The position numbers were made by a program, and so were the translations under genes. A DNA stretch of 64,000 nt from Phytohabitans flavus (GTDB lineage: Bacteria; Actinomycetota; Actinomycetes; Mycobacteriales; Micromonosporaceae): NCBI RefSeq assembly GCF_011764545.1, contig NZ_AP022870.1, forward strand, positions 6,702,001 to 6,766,000, in the 5' to 3' direction. Within the stretch, counting starts at the first letter, position 1. Every line of letters begins with the position of its first letter. Shown here in pieces: positions 45,724 to 59,115 of the stretch. The notes beneath the pieces were generated by a model. It was given only the letters and a program-made list of their open reading frames with translations. It had not been told where the DNA came from and made no database searches.

Positions 45724-48700
45724 GTGGCGACGTTCAAGTGTTCCTCATGTGGCCGGCAGATCGAGCCGGTGCCACAGTGCCCGTACTGCGGTGCCCAGCA
45801 GGGCCAGTGGGCTGAGGAGCTGGCCCGGATCGAGCGGTCGATCGCGGAGATCAAGGCCGACGACATCCGGATCGCCAAAGAGGCGAAGACAAACGCCCAG
45901 AAGCTCCAGGCGGCCCAGTTCCAGCGCGACATCCTCTCGCATGCGAACGCCCAGTCGCAGGACAAGGTGCGGCAGACCGCCCGGACGCGACGCCGCAGCT
46001 TCATCCGCCGCCCCGCGGGAGCCCCGGCGGGTGCACCCCCCGGTCCGAGCAGCCCGCCGCCACCACCCGAGTCGCAGCCGCAGCCGCAGCCGCCGCGGCA
46101 GCGGGTGCCCCGGCAGGAGGGTGCCCGCCCAGCCGCCGCACCACCACCGCCGCCACCGCCTCCTCGCCAGCCGCCGCCAGCGCCCGCTGCCGCCGAGCCC
46201 GAGCACCAGCCCGAGGCGTCCACCCGCGAGGTACAGAACATCTACCTCGGCCTGGGCGGCCTCCTGCTGGGCATCGCGGCGGTCGTGTTCGCCGCGGTGG
46301 CGTTCACCTCGTTCGACGACGTCAGCCGCGCGGCGATCCTCATTGGAGCGACCGCGGTCATGCTGGTCGCACCCCCCATCGTGGCCCGCCGGGGCCTGAT
46401 CTCCACAGCGGAGACGATCGCCGCGGTCGGGCTCGGGCTGGTGCCCTGGACGGGTACGCACTGTGGACGGTCGATCAGATCCGCGGCGACATGGTACCCG
46501 GGGCGATCGTGGCGGGCATTGTCTTCGCGCTGACCGCGCTGGTGGCCGGCTGGTATTCGGTGCTGACCGGGCTGAGCGTCCCCGGTACGCCACGGTGCTG
46601 GCACTCCAGCCGATCGTGCCGCTGCTCGCGTACGAGTGGATCAGTGGGCCGGCGGGCTGGGCGCTGGTGCTGACCGTGGTGGCCGGGCAGGATCTGCTGC
46701 TCGCGCGGCTGTTCGACCAGCGGGGCCGGCTGGCCGCCCCGCCATGGCTGAGCCAGCCCCGGACCGCGCCTTCGGTGGCCCGAAGGAGCAGGCGCCACCG
46801 AAGGAGATCGAGGACGAAGACGGCGAGCCGGCGGAAGCACCGCTGGTGGAGGCCGCCGAGCGCCCGGAGAGCGCGCCGGAGGAGTCCGACGCCGTGGTCA
46901 CCGACGCGGCGGACGCGATACGCAGGCCCATGCTCGACTCCACGGCCATGTGGCTGCGCCAGCTGACCTGGGCGCTGAGCGCGCTCGCCGTGATCATCGC
47001 GCTGCTCTTCGCCGCGGTCGCGACGCTCCGGGCCACCACCCCGCCGGTCGCGCTGGGCGCCGGCCTCACGCTTGTGCTCGCGGCGGCCGTCGGGGTCGTC
47101 GGCGCCATGGGACTGGGCCGGCGGGTCGTCGTCGACGTGGCCGCCGGGGCGCTCACGCTCGCGGTGATCGGTGCCGCGGCGCAGCTCGTGGCGGTCGCTG
47201 TCCCGGGACGGGCGCTGCTGCTCATCGCCGCGGTGATCGCGCTCGCCGGCCTCGGCGTGCGCGCGGTCCCCGAGCCGTTCCACCGAGGGCCGCAGCTCGC
47301 CTCGGCCGCCGCCCTGATCGTCATGGGCGTCGTGGTCGCCGGCACCGCGCTGCGCGCCGCCATCGCCCCGGTCCAAGCGGCGATGCCCGTGTGGGATGCC
47401 GACCTCGACGTGTACCACAGTCGTCTCGTCCAGGCCGCTGGCGAGGCGGGCTGGCAGCTAGCCGCGACCGCCCTGCTGCTCACGATCGCGGCCGTGCTCT
47501 CGCTGCCGCCGGAGGCGCGGCGGGAGTCGGCGGTCGCCGGCGTCGCCCTGACCGCGCTGGCCGCGCCGGCGTCGTTGGCGCTGCCCTGGTCGGCCGCGCC
47601 GTGGCTGCCCGTGCTGGCCGCGATCGGGATCGGCGTCACCGGCCTGTACGCGAAGACCGAGCGCGCCGCCCAGGCGCACGTGGCCGGCGCCGCGCTGGTC
47701 GGCCTGGTCGGCGCCGGTGCGTCGCTCGCGCGGCCGGCATCGACCGCGGCGGTACTCGCCGTCCTGACCGTGGCTGGCGTCCTGATCGCCATCGCCGGCT
47801 CGTGGCTGCCCGAGCAGGCCGCCGCGCTGCGCGACGAGCCGGCGCCGGCTCAGCTGCTGCGGGCCGGTCCGGACGCCGAGATGGTGGGCGACTGGGCGGC
47901 CGGTGGCGCGGCGTTCGCGATGCCGGGAGCGGCGGCGGCCGCTGTGGCAGCCGCCGCACCGGTACGCGCCGACGCCGCGGTGCCGATCCTCGCGGCCGCG
48001 TTCGTGGCGGTGTGCGCGACCCTCGGGTACGCGGCGCTGGCACAGGTCGCCTGGCGGCGTATCGCCTTCCCGCTGTCGCTGGGCACGGGGCTGGGCGCGC
48101 TGGCGGTGACGGCGGCCGCGTTCGGGCCCCGGGCGCCGAGGTTGCCGACGCCTGGGTGGGTGCGCTGCTGCTGGTCGGCGCGGTGCTGCTCTTCCTCGCC
48201 CCGTCGATCGACGCGGGACGCCGGCCCGACCGGCTGCTCGACGGACCCGACTTCGCGGCCGCGGCGGCGATCGCGGGGATCATCGGCACCTGCGCGCGGA
48301 TCGCCAGCATCCTCTTCCCCGGTGCCGTGCTGGCGGTCGCCGCGCTGCTCGTACTCTTCGTCGCCGTCGGCGTGCGCGCGATGCCACCGGACTGGCGCCG
48401 CGGCCCGATCCTCGGCGTCGCGGCCAGCGGGGCCGTGGTCGCGGTGATCGCCGGGTACACCGCGCTCAGCGGCGGCCTGCGCGTGCTCGCCGCGCCGGGC
48501 GCGCTCTGGGAGGCCGACCTCAGTGCGTGGCCGACCAGCGCGGGCGGGGTGGGCTGGCAGGCTCCGATCGCACTCGCACTGCTGGCCGGGGCGGCTGCGA
48601 TCGTGCTGCCGCGCCCGTGGGCGTACGACGTCGCCGCTGTCTGCGTGGGGCTCGCCACCATCGGCGCGCCGGTCGCGCTCGGCCTGCCGTGGTGGTCGCC

Positions 48701-50850
48701 ACTGCTGGTCGGCGGCGCGGTCGCCGCGATCTACGGCGTCGGGGCGGTGATCGCCGACGATCCCCGCGCCGGGCTGGCCCGGGCCGCCGTGGCCGCCGGT
48801 GTCGCGCTGCATGCGGCGGGCGCCAGCCTGGTACGGCCTTGGACGACCGCCGCGGCACTGATCATGATCGTGCTGGTCGGTGCGCTCGTCGCGACGCTCG
48901 CGCGGATGCTGCCCGCGCTCGACGACGCCGAGCTCGAAGAACTACCGGGCAGCGCCCCACCCCCGAGGTCGAGATGCCGCTCCACCTCGGCCAGATCGGC
49001 GGCGCGGCGGCCGGCGGCGCCCTGCTCGCGCTGCCGGGTGCGCTCGCCTCGACGGCGGCGTCACTGGGCCAGGGCGCGCCCACCGTGCTCGCCTGGGCGC
49101 TCGCCGGCTCGGCCGCCGGCCTCGGGGTGATCGCGCTGGTACGCCGCAAGGTTGCCCGCTACCTCCCGTACGCGACTGTGGGCATCGCCGGCGGCGCCAC
49201 GATCACGGCCGTCGCGACAATCCCCACCAACCTGCCGATCGGGGTGTACGCGGCGGCCGCGGCGCTCCTCGGCGTGGTCGCCGAGCTGCTGCGTGGCGCG
49301 ACGCCTCCCCCGCAGTACGTCGGCCAGCCCACCCAGCGCTGGTCGGTCATGCTCGGCGGGGTCTGGCGGCGGATGCCCTCTGTCGTGGCGCCGCGCGGCC
49401 GGTGGCCGGTCAGCCCCGAGATGGGCGCGGCGCTCGTGGCCGCGCTCCCCACGCTCATCGCCCTCTCGACGATCACCCCGGCGCTGGTGGCCGCGCTCGT
49501 CGACCCGCACCAGACGGTCAACCACATCTGGCAGGGCCCGCCGGACGACCTCGTCAACCCGGACCGCTCGGTCGACCCCACCGACGTCCTCGGCACGCTG
49601 CTGCTGACCATCGCGGCGGCGCTGGCCGCGGTCGGCTTCGGCGGGCGCCTGTCCGCGCCGGACGAGAGTCGCGCCGCGCTCCCGCAGCGGAATGGTTTCG
49701 CCCAGGCGATCCCGGTCATCCTGCCCGGCGCGGCGATCACCCTGCTGATCACCCCGATCGCGCTGAGTGCCGCGTGGCCGGCCTCCACGATGGCCGCCCT
49801 CGCGGTCTTCACGCTCGCGATGCTCGGCCTGGCTCTCACGCCGCCCCCGCCCCCGCCGAACGCGCCCGCCCGCTGCGGATCACCCGCATCATGGTCTTCG
49901 CGCTGGGCCTGGCGGCGGGCGGCGCCGGGTTGGCGGGCAGCCTCGCCACCCGCTCGCTCACGCTTTTCACGCTCGGCGGTGCGGTCGCCGTAGGCGCCAC
50001 CGCGGCGATCTTCGGGCAGAGCCAGCGGGCCCGCATCCTCGGCTGGCTCTTCGCGGCGGCGTCCGCGATGGGCCTGGTGCTCACTATCACGCTCGTCGTC
50101 GGGCTGCCGGCGGCCTGGTCCGCGTACGGCGTGCTCGGCGTCGGCGCGGCCCTGCTCCTGGTCGCCGCCGTCATCCCCCGCCTGCGCCGCCCGGAGGCCT
50201 ACCGCGAGGCGGCCACGGTGGAGTGGAGCGGGTACGGCGCCGCGCTTGTCGCCCTCGCCCTGGCGTTCGACGCACCGGCCCACGTGGCCGGTCTGCTGGC
50301 TGCCTGGGGCGCGGTACTCGGCGTCGCCGCCGCCCGGCCCGGCCGCCGCGCGCTGGAGCGCCGCACGCTCTTCTGGGCGAGCATCACCTGCGAGATCGTG
50401 GCCTGGTGGCTCTTCATGGCGCTGAATGACGTGTCCGTGCCCGAGGCGTACACGCTGCCGTTCGCCGCGCTCGCCCTGCTCGTCGGCCTGGTCGAGCTGC
50501 GCCAGCGCCCCGACCTGAGCAGTTGGAGCGCGTACGGACCGGCGCTGATCGCCGCCTTCGTGCCCACGCTTGTCGTCGCCGTCCGCGGTGAAGCCAGCGC
50601 CACGCGCGAGGTGCTGCTGCTGCTTGGCGCGGTCGCCACGGTCATCTACGGCGCCCGTACCCGCCAGCAGGCTCCGCTGGTCATCGGCACGGCCGTGACG
50701 GTCATCGCGGCCCTGCACGCCCTGACCCTGGTCGGCCTGTCGTGGCTGATCCTGATCCCGGTCGGCGCGCTGCTGCTCTACTTCGGCGCCACGAACGAGA
50801 GCCGCCGCCGCACCCAGGAGCGGTGGCGCGCGGTCACCCGGATGCGCTGA
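45724..50850 (+). CDS. Giant zinc-ribbon multi-spanning protein (SCO7613 C-terminal domain type; six apparent frameshifts)
   Basis: The N terminus has a zinc ribbon (CSSCGRQ, then CPYCGAQ), a short coiled coil (~25-90) and a proline-rich linker (~100-175). Beyond this the protein is almost entirely hydrophobic, with dozens of Ala/Val/Leu helices, matching actinobacterial SCO7613 C-terminal-domain membrane proteins. The frame breaks near 46446, 46585, 46758, 48130, 48965 and 49855, each in or beside a C or G run. Adding six single bases gives one 1710-residue protein ending at 50850. The function is unknown; a membrane platform with a cytosolic zinc head is a guess. Confidence 0.78.
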
Positions 50851-50882
50851 CCCGGCAGCGGCAACAGAGCGAACGTACGGCG

Positions 50883-51371
50883 CTAGAGGGAGGCGCGGAG
50901 GTTGGCGTCCTTCTGCGCCACCACCTCGACGAGCGCCTCCTGGAACGCGACCACCCGCTCCTGGAGCGCGTCGTCCGACGCGGCCAGGATGCGGACCGCC
51001 AGCAGGCCGGCGTTGCGGGCGCCGCCAATGGAGACCGTGGCGACCGGGATGCCAGCGGGCATCTGCACGATCGACAGCAGCGAGTCCATGCCGTCAAGGT
51101 GCTTGAGCGGTACCGGCACCCCGATCACCGGGAGCGGGGTGACCGAGGCCACCATGCCGGGCAGGTGGGCGGCACCGCCGGCGCCGGCGATGATCACCCG
51201 GAGACCGCGGGAGGCGGCGGACTGGGCGTACTCGATCATGCCGACCGGGGTGCGGTGGGCGCTCACCACGCGTACCTCGTACGGGACCTCGAACTCGGCG
51301 AGCGCGTCGGCTGCCGCCTTCATCGTCGGCCAGTCGGAGTCGCTGCCCATGATCACGCCAACGGTGGTCAT
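50883..51371 (-). CDS. purE: N5-carboxyaminoimidazole ribonucleotide mutase
   Basis: A 162-residue class I PurE. It has the substrate-binding GSDSDWPTM (residues 9-17), SAHRTP (43-48), and the [11 protein letters not shown] loop. It isomerises N5-CAIR to CAIR in purine synthesis. The ATG overlaps the purK stop by four bases, so the pair is co-translated. Confidence 0.95.
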   Translation of the reverse strand: MTTVGVIMGSDSDWPTMKAAADALAEFEVPYEVRVVSAHRTPVGMIEYAQSAASRGLRVIIAGAGGAAHLPGMVASVTPLPVIGVPVPLKHLDGMDSLLSIVQMPAGIPVATVSIGGARNAGLLAVRILAASDDALQERVVAFQEALVEVVAQKDANLRASL

Positions 51372-52501
51372 CGCCCCTCCTGGAGCCAGCGGGCGGCACG
51401 GGCGGCACGGGCCCGTACCGCCTCCATGTCGTCGCCGAGCACGGTGACGTGCCCGACCTTGCGGCCCGGGCGCAGCTGCTTGCCGTACAGGTGGACCTTG
51501 GCGCCCGGGTCGGCCGCGAAGAGGTGGTGCAGTCGCTCGTCGAGGGCGATGCCACCGGGCGGGCCGCCGAGCACGTTCGCCATCGCGACGGCGGGTGCGG
51601 TCAGCGCGGTCTCGCCCATCGGGTAGTCCAGGACCGCGCGCAGGTGCTGCTCGAACTGTGACGTACGGGCACCTTCGATAGTCCAGTGACCCGAGTTGTG
51701 GGGGCGCATCGCGAGCTCGTTGACGACCAGGCCACCGTCCACCTCGAACAGCTCGACCGCGAGCATGCCCACGACGTCCAGCGCCGTGGCGATGTCGATG
51801 GCCAGCTGCTGGGCGGCCACCGCGAGGGTGGAAGGGAGGTCGGGGGCGGGCGCTAGCACCTCGACGCAGATGCCCTCCCGCTGCACTGTCTCGACCACGG
51901 GATAGGCCGCGACCTGCCCGAACGGCGAGCGGGCCACCTGTACCGCCAGCTCGCGGCGCAGCGCCACCCGCTCCTCGGCGATCAGCTCGACGCCGGACGG
52001 CAGCGGGTCACCCTGGGCGAGCATCCACACGCCGCGGCCGTCGTACCCGCCGCGCACCGCCTTGGCCACCACCGGCCAGCCGACCTCGTCGCCGAACGCG
52101 CGAAGGTCCTCGGCTGAGGAGATTGGGCGCCAGCGGGGCACCGGTGCGCCGAGGGCGGAGAGCCGCTGGCGCATGGCGCGCTTGTCCTGGGCGAACACGA
52201 GCGCGTCCGGCCCCGGGTAAACGGACACTCCGGACGAGACAAGCTCGCGTACCGCCTCGGTGGGCACGTGCTCGTGGTCGAACGTGACGACGTCGCACCC
52301 CTTGGCGAAGGTGCGCAGCGCGGCGAGGTCGCTGTGGTCGCCGTACTGCACGTCGGCCGCGACAAGCGCGGCGCCGTCGTCGGGGGAGGCGGCGAGCACG
52401 CGCAGCGACTGGCCGAGGGCGATCGCGGCCTGATGGGTCATCCGGGCCAGCTGCCCACCGCCCACCATGCCGACAACGGGAAGACCGGTTCGGGTATCCA
52501 T
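51368..52501 (-). CDS. purK: N5-carboxyaminoimidazole ribonucleotide synthase
   Basis: A 377-residue ATP-grasp enzyme that carboxylates AIR to N5-CAIR. It has an N-terminal GGGQLARM (residues 10-17), the ATP-grasp [19 protein letters not shown], and [17 protein letters not shown] near 245. Its ATG is at 52501. It directly precedes purE, with a 4-bp overlap. Confidence 0.95.
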   Translation of the reverse strand: MDTRTGLPVVGMVGGGQLARMTHQAAIALGQSLRVLAASPDDGAALVAADVQYGDHSDLAALRTFAKGCDVVTFDHEHVPTEAVRELVSSGVSVYPGPDALVFAQDKRAMRQRLSALGAPVPRWRPISSAEDLRAFGDEVGWPVVAKAVRGGYDGRGVWMLAQGDPLPSGVELIAEERVALRRELAVQVARSPFGQVAAYPVVETVQREGICVEVLAPAPDLPSTLAVAAQQLAIDIATALDVVGMLAVELFEVDGGLVVNELAMRPHNSGHWTIEGARTSQFEQHLRAVLDYPMGETALTAPAVAMANVLGGPPGGIALDERLHHLFAADPGAKVHLYGKQLRPGRKVGHVTVLGDDMEAVRARAARAARWLQEGR

Positions 52502-52577
52502 TTCGCGGGCCAGCCTAGCTCTACCTTCGGCCCTCGCGTACGCCTCCTCGGGCAGCGCCCTACCCAGCGCGGCCAGC

Positions 52578-54568
<1,991 letters not shown>

Positions 54569-54719
54569 CCTTCCAGCCTCTCACGGGTCTCCGGCCCTCA
54601 CACGCGTACTGCCGCGGTGGTTACGGCGAACGAGTCTGGCCTGGTAGTGCCGCGTTTGAGTCGTTGATTGGTTGATTAGCGGCCAACTGGCCATAACCGA
54701 CTGCTGCCAGCCTGTGGCA

Positions 54720-55708
54720 ATGCGCACGGTCTGGACGAGGCTACGCCCCGTCGTCACCAACCCCTGGCTCGGCTTCGCGGTGCTGGCGGCCAGCGTGGTG
54801 GTGGCAGTGTGGAGCCTCGCGAGCGTGCCCCAGGCCTCGCCGCTGCCGGTACTGCTGGGCCTGCTCCCCTGGACGATCGGCAAGTACCTGCTGTGCCCCT
54901 GCGGTGGCACTCGCTGTCGATGAGCGGCCGGAGCCGGTGGTGGCACATCCGGGTGTACGCGGAGAGCGAGCTGCTCGGCCTCGTCTCCCCGGTACACGCC
55001 GCCGCCGACCTGTGGCGCGTACACCGCCTGCACCAGGTCGGCCTCGGTCGCACCGTCGCGGTCGCCGAGGTCGCGCTCGACCGGGTGATCGGCATGGCCG
55101 GCATCGCGCTGGCCGTGGTGCTCGCCGGCGTCACCCTGCCGTGGGAGATGCTCGCCGCCTTCGGCGCCGTGGCGGCAGTCGCGGGCATTGCCGCGCTGGT
55201 GGTGCACCGCCGCCGCCCCGACCTGCTGGCCCGCCGCCCACTGCCCGGCCCGGGGGTGCTGGGCTTCGGGCTGACGATCTCCGTCCTGTACCAGGTGGGC
55301 GTCGCCGGCCTGATCCTCGGCTCGGTGATCGGTGTAGGCAGCAGCGTGAGCCTGCTGGGCCTGGTGACCGTCTTCGCCGCCAGCCAGCTGGCCAGCATCA
55401 TCCCCCGCTTCGGCGGCGCCGACCCGCACAACGCCGCCCTCGCTGTCGGCCTCGCCTCCCTGGGCGTGCCGTGGACCGCGGCCGTGGGCGCGATTTCGCT
55501 GGTAGCGGTGGTCCCCTGGATCCCCGCCCTGCTCTTCGGCGGCAGCAGCTTCGCAGCCCGCCGGGTGGCCGCCCTGGCCGCGTCGCACCCACACCCGCTG
55601 AGGACAGCCCGCGAACACCTGGCGACCCGCCGCCTCATCCCCCGCCGCTGGGCCCCACCCGCTCTGGCCGCAGACCTCGAGCCCGAGCCCGCCCCGCTCC
55701 AGCCCTGA
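54720..55708 (+). CDS. LPG-synthase-type transmembrane (flippase-like) protein (apparent frameshift)
   Basis: A polytopic protein of the lysylphosphatidylglycerol-synthase TM / UPF0104 type. The first hydrophobic segments are in the frame starting at ATG 54720. The frame shifts near 54900 in a CCCC run and continues through LRWHSLSMSGRSRWWHIRVY, the EVALDRVIGM region and further helices to 55708. With one C restored it is 329 residues. Such proteins may move or handle lipid-linked substrates; no soluble synthase domain is present. Confidence 0.75.
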
Positions 55709-55732
55709 GGCTCCATTTCAAACCAAAACATT

Positions 55733-56089
55733 GAGCTACCGCGACGTCCGCGGTGGTCCAGACCGCTGCTCCCGCGGCCTCACCCTCCGCGGTTCACAAC
55801 CCACCCCGCCTACGGCCGGCCGGCAGGCCGCGTCGGTGGGCCTCCAAAGTTGGGCGCACCAATGCGCCCGACCGCGCCCTAACCGCGGGCCATGCCGGCC
55901 AAGCGGTGCGGACGCCCAAGGTCGGTCAGGACGGGCGCATCGGTGCGGCCAGCTCCAGAGCCCCCACAAGCCGACGCGGGCCAACCGCGGCCTGGCCGGA
56001 TGCGCGCAGGCAGGTGTGAGGGTTGTGAAGCGCGGAGGGTGAGGCCGCGGGAGCAGCGGTCCGGACCACGACGGAGATCGCGGTAGCTC
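55733..56089. mobile_element. MITE-like element with 70-bp inverted ends
   Basis: The left end, 55733-55802 (beginning GAGCTACCGCGACG), and the right end, 56020-56089, are inverted copies matching at about 64 of 70 positions. The ~217-bp interior is GC-rich and has a GGGCGCA/TGCGCCC hairpin (55852-55869) but no credible gene. It fills the 409-bp gap between two convergent genes. No obvious target-site duplication borders it. Short open frames in it (VQTAAPAASPS-type) come from the repeat itself. Confidence 0.65.
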
Positions 56090-56117
56090 GAAATCTCCGT
56101 CTTGGGGTGGGGTCGGA

Positions 56118-58627
56118 TCAGGAGGCGCCGTCGGCTCGGAGCGGGAAGACCTGGGCTTGTGCGGAGTCGAGCAGCGAGCGGAGCACGGCCACGATCTTGT
56201 CGGCGGGCATCGGCTTGAAGAAGTGGTAGCCCTGGGCGGCGCTACAGCCCAGGGCGGCCAGCGCGGCTCGCTGGTCGGCCGTCTCCACGCCCTCGGCGAC
56301 CACGCGGAGCCCAAGCCGGTGTCCCAGGTCGACCGTGGCGTTGACGATGGCGGCTGCCGTCGGGGCGTCGGCCATCGTGCGGACGAACGAGCGGTCGATC
56401 TTGACCTCGTGGACCGGGATGCGGGTCAGGAACGTGAACGACGAGTAGCCCGTGCCGAAGTCGTCGACGGAAAGCTGCACGCCGAGGTCGCGGAGGGCAC
56501 TGAGCACCTCGTCGATGACCTCCAGCTCGCTGAGCACCACCGTCTCGGTGATCTCCAGGACCAGGCGGCGGGCGGCACGCGGTGGCGGCGCAGCAGCTCG
56601 GCGACGTCGGAGGGCAAGTGGGGATCAAGCAAACTGCGAGGTGAAAGGTTGACCGAGATCGGCACCTCAAGGCCCTCGCCGGCCCACTCGGCGGCGACGG
56701 TGAGCGCCTTGTCCACCACGTACCGCGTGAAGGGTGCCAGCAGATCGCTGCCCTCCACCACGCGCACGAAATCGACCGGGCTCAGCGAACCGCGCCGTGG
56801 GTGGCGCCAGCGGATCAGCGCCTCCACGCCGGTGGGCGCGCCGGTGTCGAGGTCGACCGCCGGCTGGAGGGCGAGCACAAGCTGGTCGTCGACGGTGAGC
56901 GCCTCGCGCACCTCCGCGAGCAGAGCCAGCCGGTCGGTGCTCGCCTCGTCCTTGGCGCTGTCGTACCAGGCGACGCTGCCGCCGCCCTCCTTGGCCTGGT
57001 ACATCGCGTTTTCCGCGCGGCGCACCAGCTCGGCCACGTCAGCGGAGCCCGCGGGCGCGACGACCACACCGACCGACGCCTCGACCGACATGACCACGCC
57101 GGCCACCTCGATCGGCGCGGCCATCTGCTCGCTGACCGCCCGGGCGCGGCGCAGCGCCTGCGGCATCGGCGAGGAGCGGTCGCCGTCGGGCGCCTCAAGG
57201 TCGGTCACCAGCAGCGCGAACTCGTCGCCGTCGAACCGCGCGAGCAGCTCGCCGGGCGCGGCCAAGGCCCTCAGCCGATCCGCGATGCCGCGCAGCAGCT
57301 CGTCACCGGCGGCGTGGCCGAGGGTGTCGTTGACCTCCTTGAACCGGTCGAGGTCGAGCAGCAGCAGCGCCACCGGCACGTCGCGCACGACCTGACGCAG
57401 CGCGGCGTCGCCGTTGAGCAGGAACGCCGAGCGGTTGGCCAGCTTGGTCAGCGGGTCGTGCACCGCCTCGAACTTGGAGCGCGCGGTCAGCGCCTCGAGC
57501 GCCTGGTGGGTGGCGGCGTCGTGCAGCGCGGTCGCGAGCGCGTCCGCATACGCTGACAGGGCCATCTGCTCCCGCTGCCCCGGCTCCAGCGCGCGGGGGA
57601 ACCGCACGCGCAGCATCCCCACGGGCGCGCCGGCGACCGTCAGGCGCACGAGGCCCGGCTCCTCTGGCAGCGTCTCCGGGAGCGACTCGGGCAGGTCCGC
57701 CTCGGCCAGCGTGCCGGACGCGTCGCCGCTGTACCGCCGGCGGGAGCCGTCGGGCTGGACCACGTGGACCTCGACCGCCTCGGCGCCGAAGATGCTGAGC
57801 GCGCCGTTGACGCCCGCGGTGGCGACCGCCCGCTCGTCGAGCCGGCTCAGCTCGCGCGTCGCGGCGGCGAACGTGGACCACAGCCGCCGCTCCGCCTCGG
57901 CCCGGAGGCGGTGACCATACGTCTGCTGGAGCAGCCACAGCGCGGGCGGGAGCAGCAGGAGCCAGCGCAGGTCGCGCTCGATCATGCTGACCACCACGAA
58001 GCCGACCAGTACGTTGCCGACGAACATCAGGAACTTCGCCCGGACCGCGCGCAGGAACAGCCCGCCCGCCGGACGGGCCTGCCGCACGGACAGCGTCATC
58101 GCCGCGAGCCACCCGGTGACCAGCAGGTATCCCAGAGAGCCGAGCGCCAGAGCGCCGGCCAGGGTCGGTGTGAGCCGCGCGTCGAGCGGGTCGGCGATCG
58201 CCCGGGTGGCGATGGCGCCGGCAGCCACGGCCAGCGTCAGCGAGCCGGCGACGTGGAGGAGCTCCAGCGGCGAGCGCCGGTCGCTGAAGTACGTGAGCAG
58301 CACCCAGGCCACGAACGTGCCGACGAATGTCGCGGCCGGCAGCCACTCGGCGGGCGCGAGGTAGAGCCCGACGATGAACGCGGCCTCGCCCCACGTGACG
58401 CTGACCGCGCCGGCACCCACCCGGAAGCGGAGGCGCGCCAGCTGGCCGAGCGCCATCACGCCGACGGCCACGCCCGCTCGGGCGAGCGGCGAAAGCTCAC
58501 CAACGCCCGGCACATCGACAGGGATGAGCAGGCCCGCGATGGCGACTGGGAGCGCGATGGCGAGGACGACGATGTGGAGCGCGCGGATCCGCTTCGGCGC
58601 CGCCGCGGTCACACGCGAGGCTGTCAC
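56118..58627 (-). CDS. Membrane-anchored GGDEF-EAL c-di-GMP protein (apparent frameshift)
   Basis: An 836-residue protein (restored). The N terminus has about eight membrane helices (residues ~15-240), then a linker or sensor region, a GGDEF domain with LDLDRFKEVNDTLGH and ARFDGDEF in place of GGDEF, and an EAL domain with GVEALIRWRHP, NLSPRS, ITETVV, DDFGTGYSS, KIDRSFV and AEGVE, all intact. The frame breaks near 56580 within the EAL domain. Intact EAL with an altered GGDEF suggests a phosphodiesterase, with GGDEF as a GTP-binding regulator. GTG 58627 is chosen because it overlaps the stop of a small upstream frame that has a good ribosome site. Confidence 0.82.
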
Positions 58628-58701
58628 GGGTAGCCCTCGCTGATCGCCGGCCGAAATGTCCGCTTGCACCCCAAACAGGGGAAACCGTGGCGATTGTGCA
58701 T
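58624..58701 (-). CDS. 25-residue CxxC peptide coupled to the c-di-GMP gene
   Basis: A short frame beginning MHNRHGF, with AAGGGG six bases before its ATG, contains PCLGCKRTF (a CxxC knuckle). It ends TAC-CCG-TGA, where the GTGA overlaps the start of the GGDEF-EAL gene. It is too short to identify by family. It could be a translated leader that couples expression, or a genuine small zinc-binding peptide. Confidence 0.4.
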   Translation of the reverse strand: MHNRHGFPCLGCKRTFRPAISEGYP

Positions 58702-58869
58702 CGGCGCCCCTTCAGCCCGCGGTCCGGGGACAAAGGCCCCCGGCGAGGCTAAGCCAAACCGGTTTGCGGCAACAGGGGTCGCCGGGTCGGTTTCGCCATC
58801 AAGTGGCAACACGCGCCGTTGAAGGCTGCCGATCCGGCTCGAGGGAGCGCCCTACCCCCATGAACACGC

Positions 58870-59115
58870 TCAGGCGCGGTCCGAGCGATCTGTCGGATCT
58901 TGGACACTTTCGGCGGGATCGGCTGACGGAGCGTCCGCCTCCTGCCCCTGGAAGCGGCCCGGGAGGCGGCGCAGCCGAGAATTCATGTTGCGAATCAGCA
59001 GCACCGTCGCGATCGCCAGCAGCACGATGATGAAGAGCCCCATCGGCCCGGCCAGGCCGCCGGAGCGGGTGTCGCCGAAATTATTCTGCGCGAGCACCTC
59101 GACAGCCGTCAGCAT
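58870..59115 (-). CDS. Small single-span membrane protein
   Basis: An 81-residue protein. One hydrophobic helix (about 24-43, GLFIIVLLAIATVLLI) is followed by a basic RNMNSRLRRLPGRF stretch and an acidic tail. It begins just inside or after the mca 3' end and is likely co-transcribed with mca. The topology suggests an inner-membrane protein with a cytoplasmic tail. The function is unknown. Confidence 0.6.
   Translation of the reverse strand: MLTAVEVLAQNNFGDTRSGGLAGPMGLFIIVLLAIATVLLIRNMNSRLRRLPGRFQGQEADAPSADPAESVQDPTDRSDRA

Noticed and set aside
58624-58812. A longer 62-residue version of the CxxC peptide
   Set aside because: The extra N-terminal part has no ribosome site, while the internal ATG at 58701 has AAGGGG at proper spacing.
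58628-58860. Possible c-di-GMP riboswitch before the GGDEF-EAL gene
   Set aside because: No GEMM-like conserved core or tetraloop-receptor pattern could be recognised on the minus strand.
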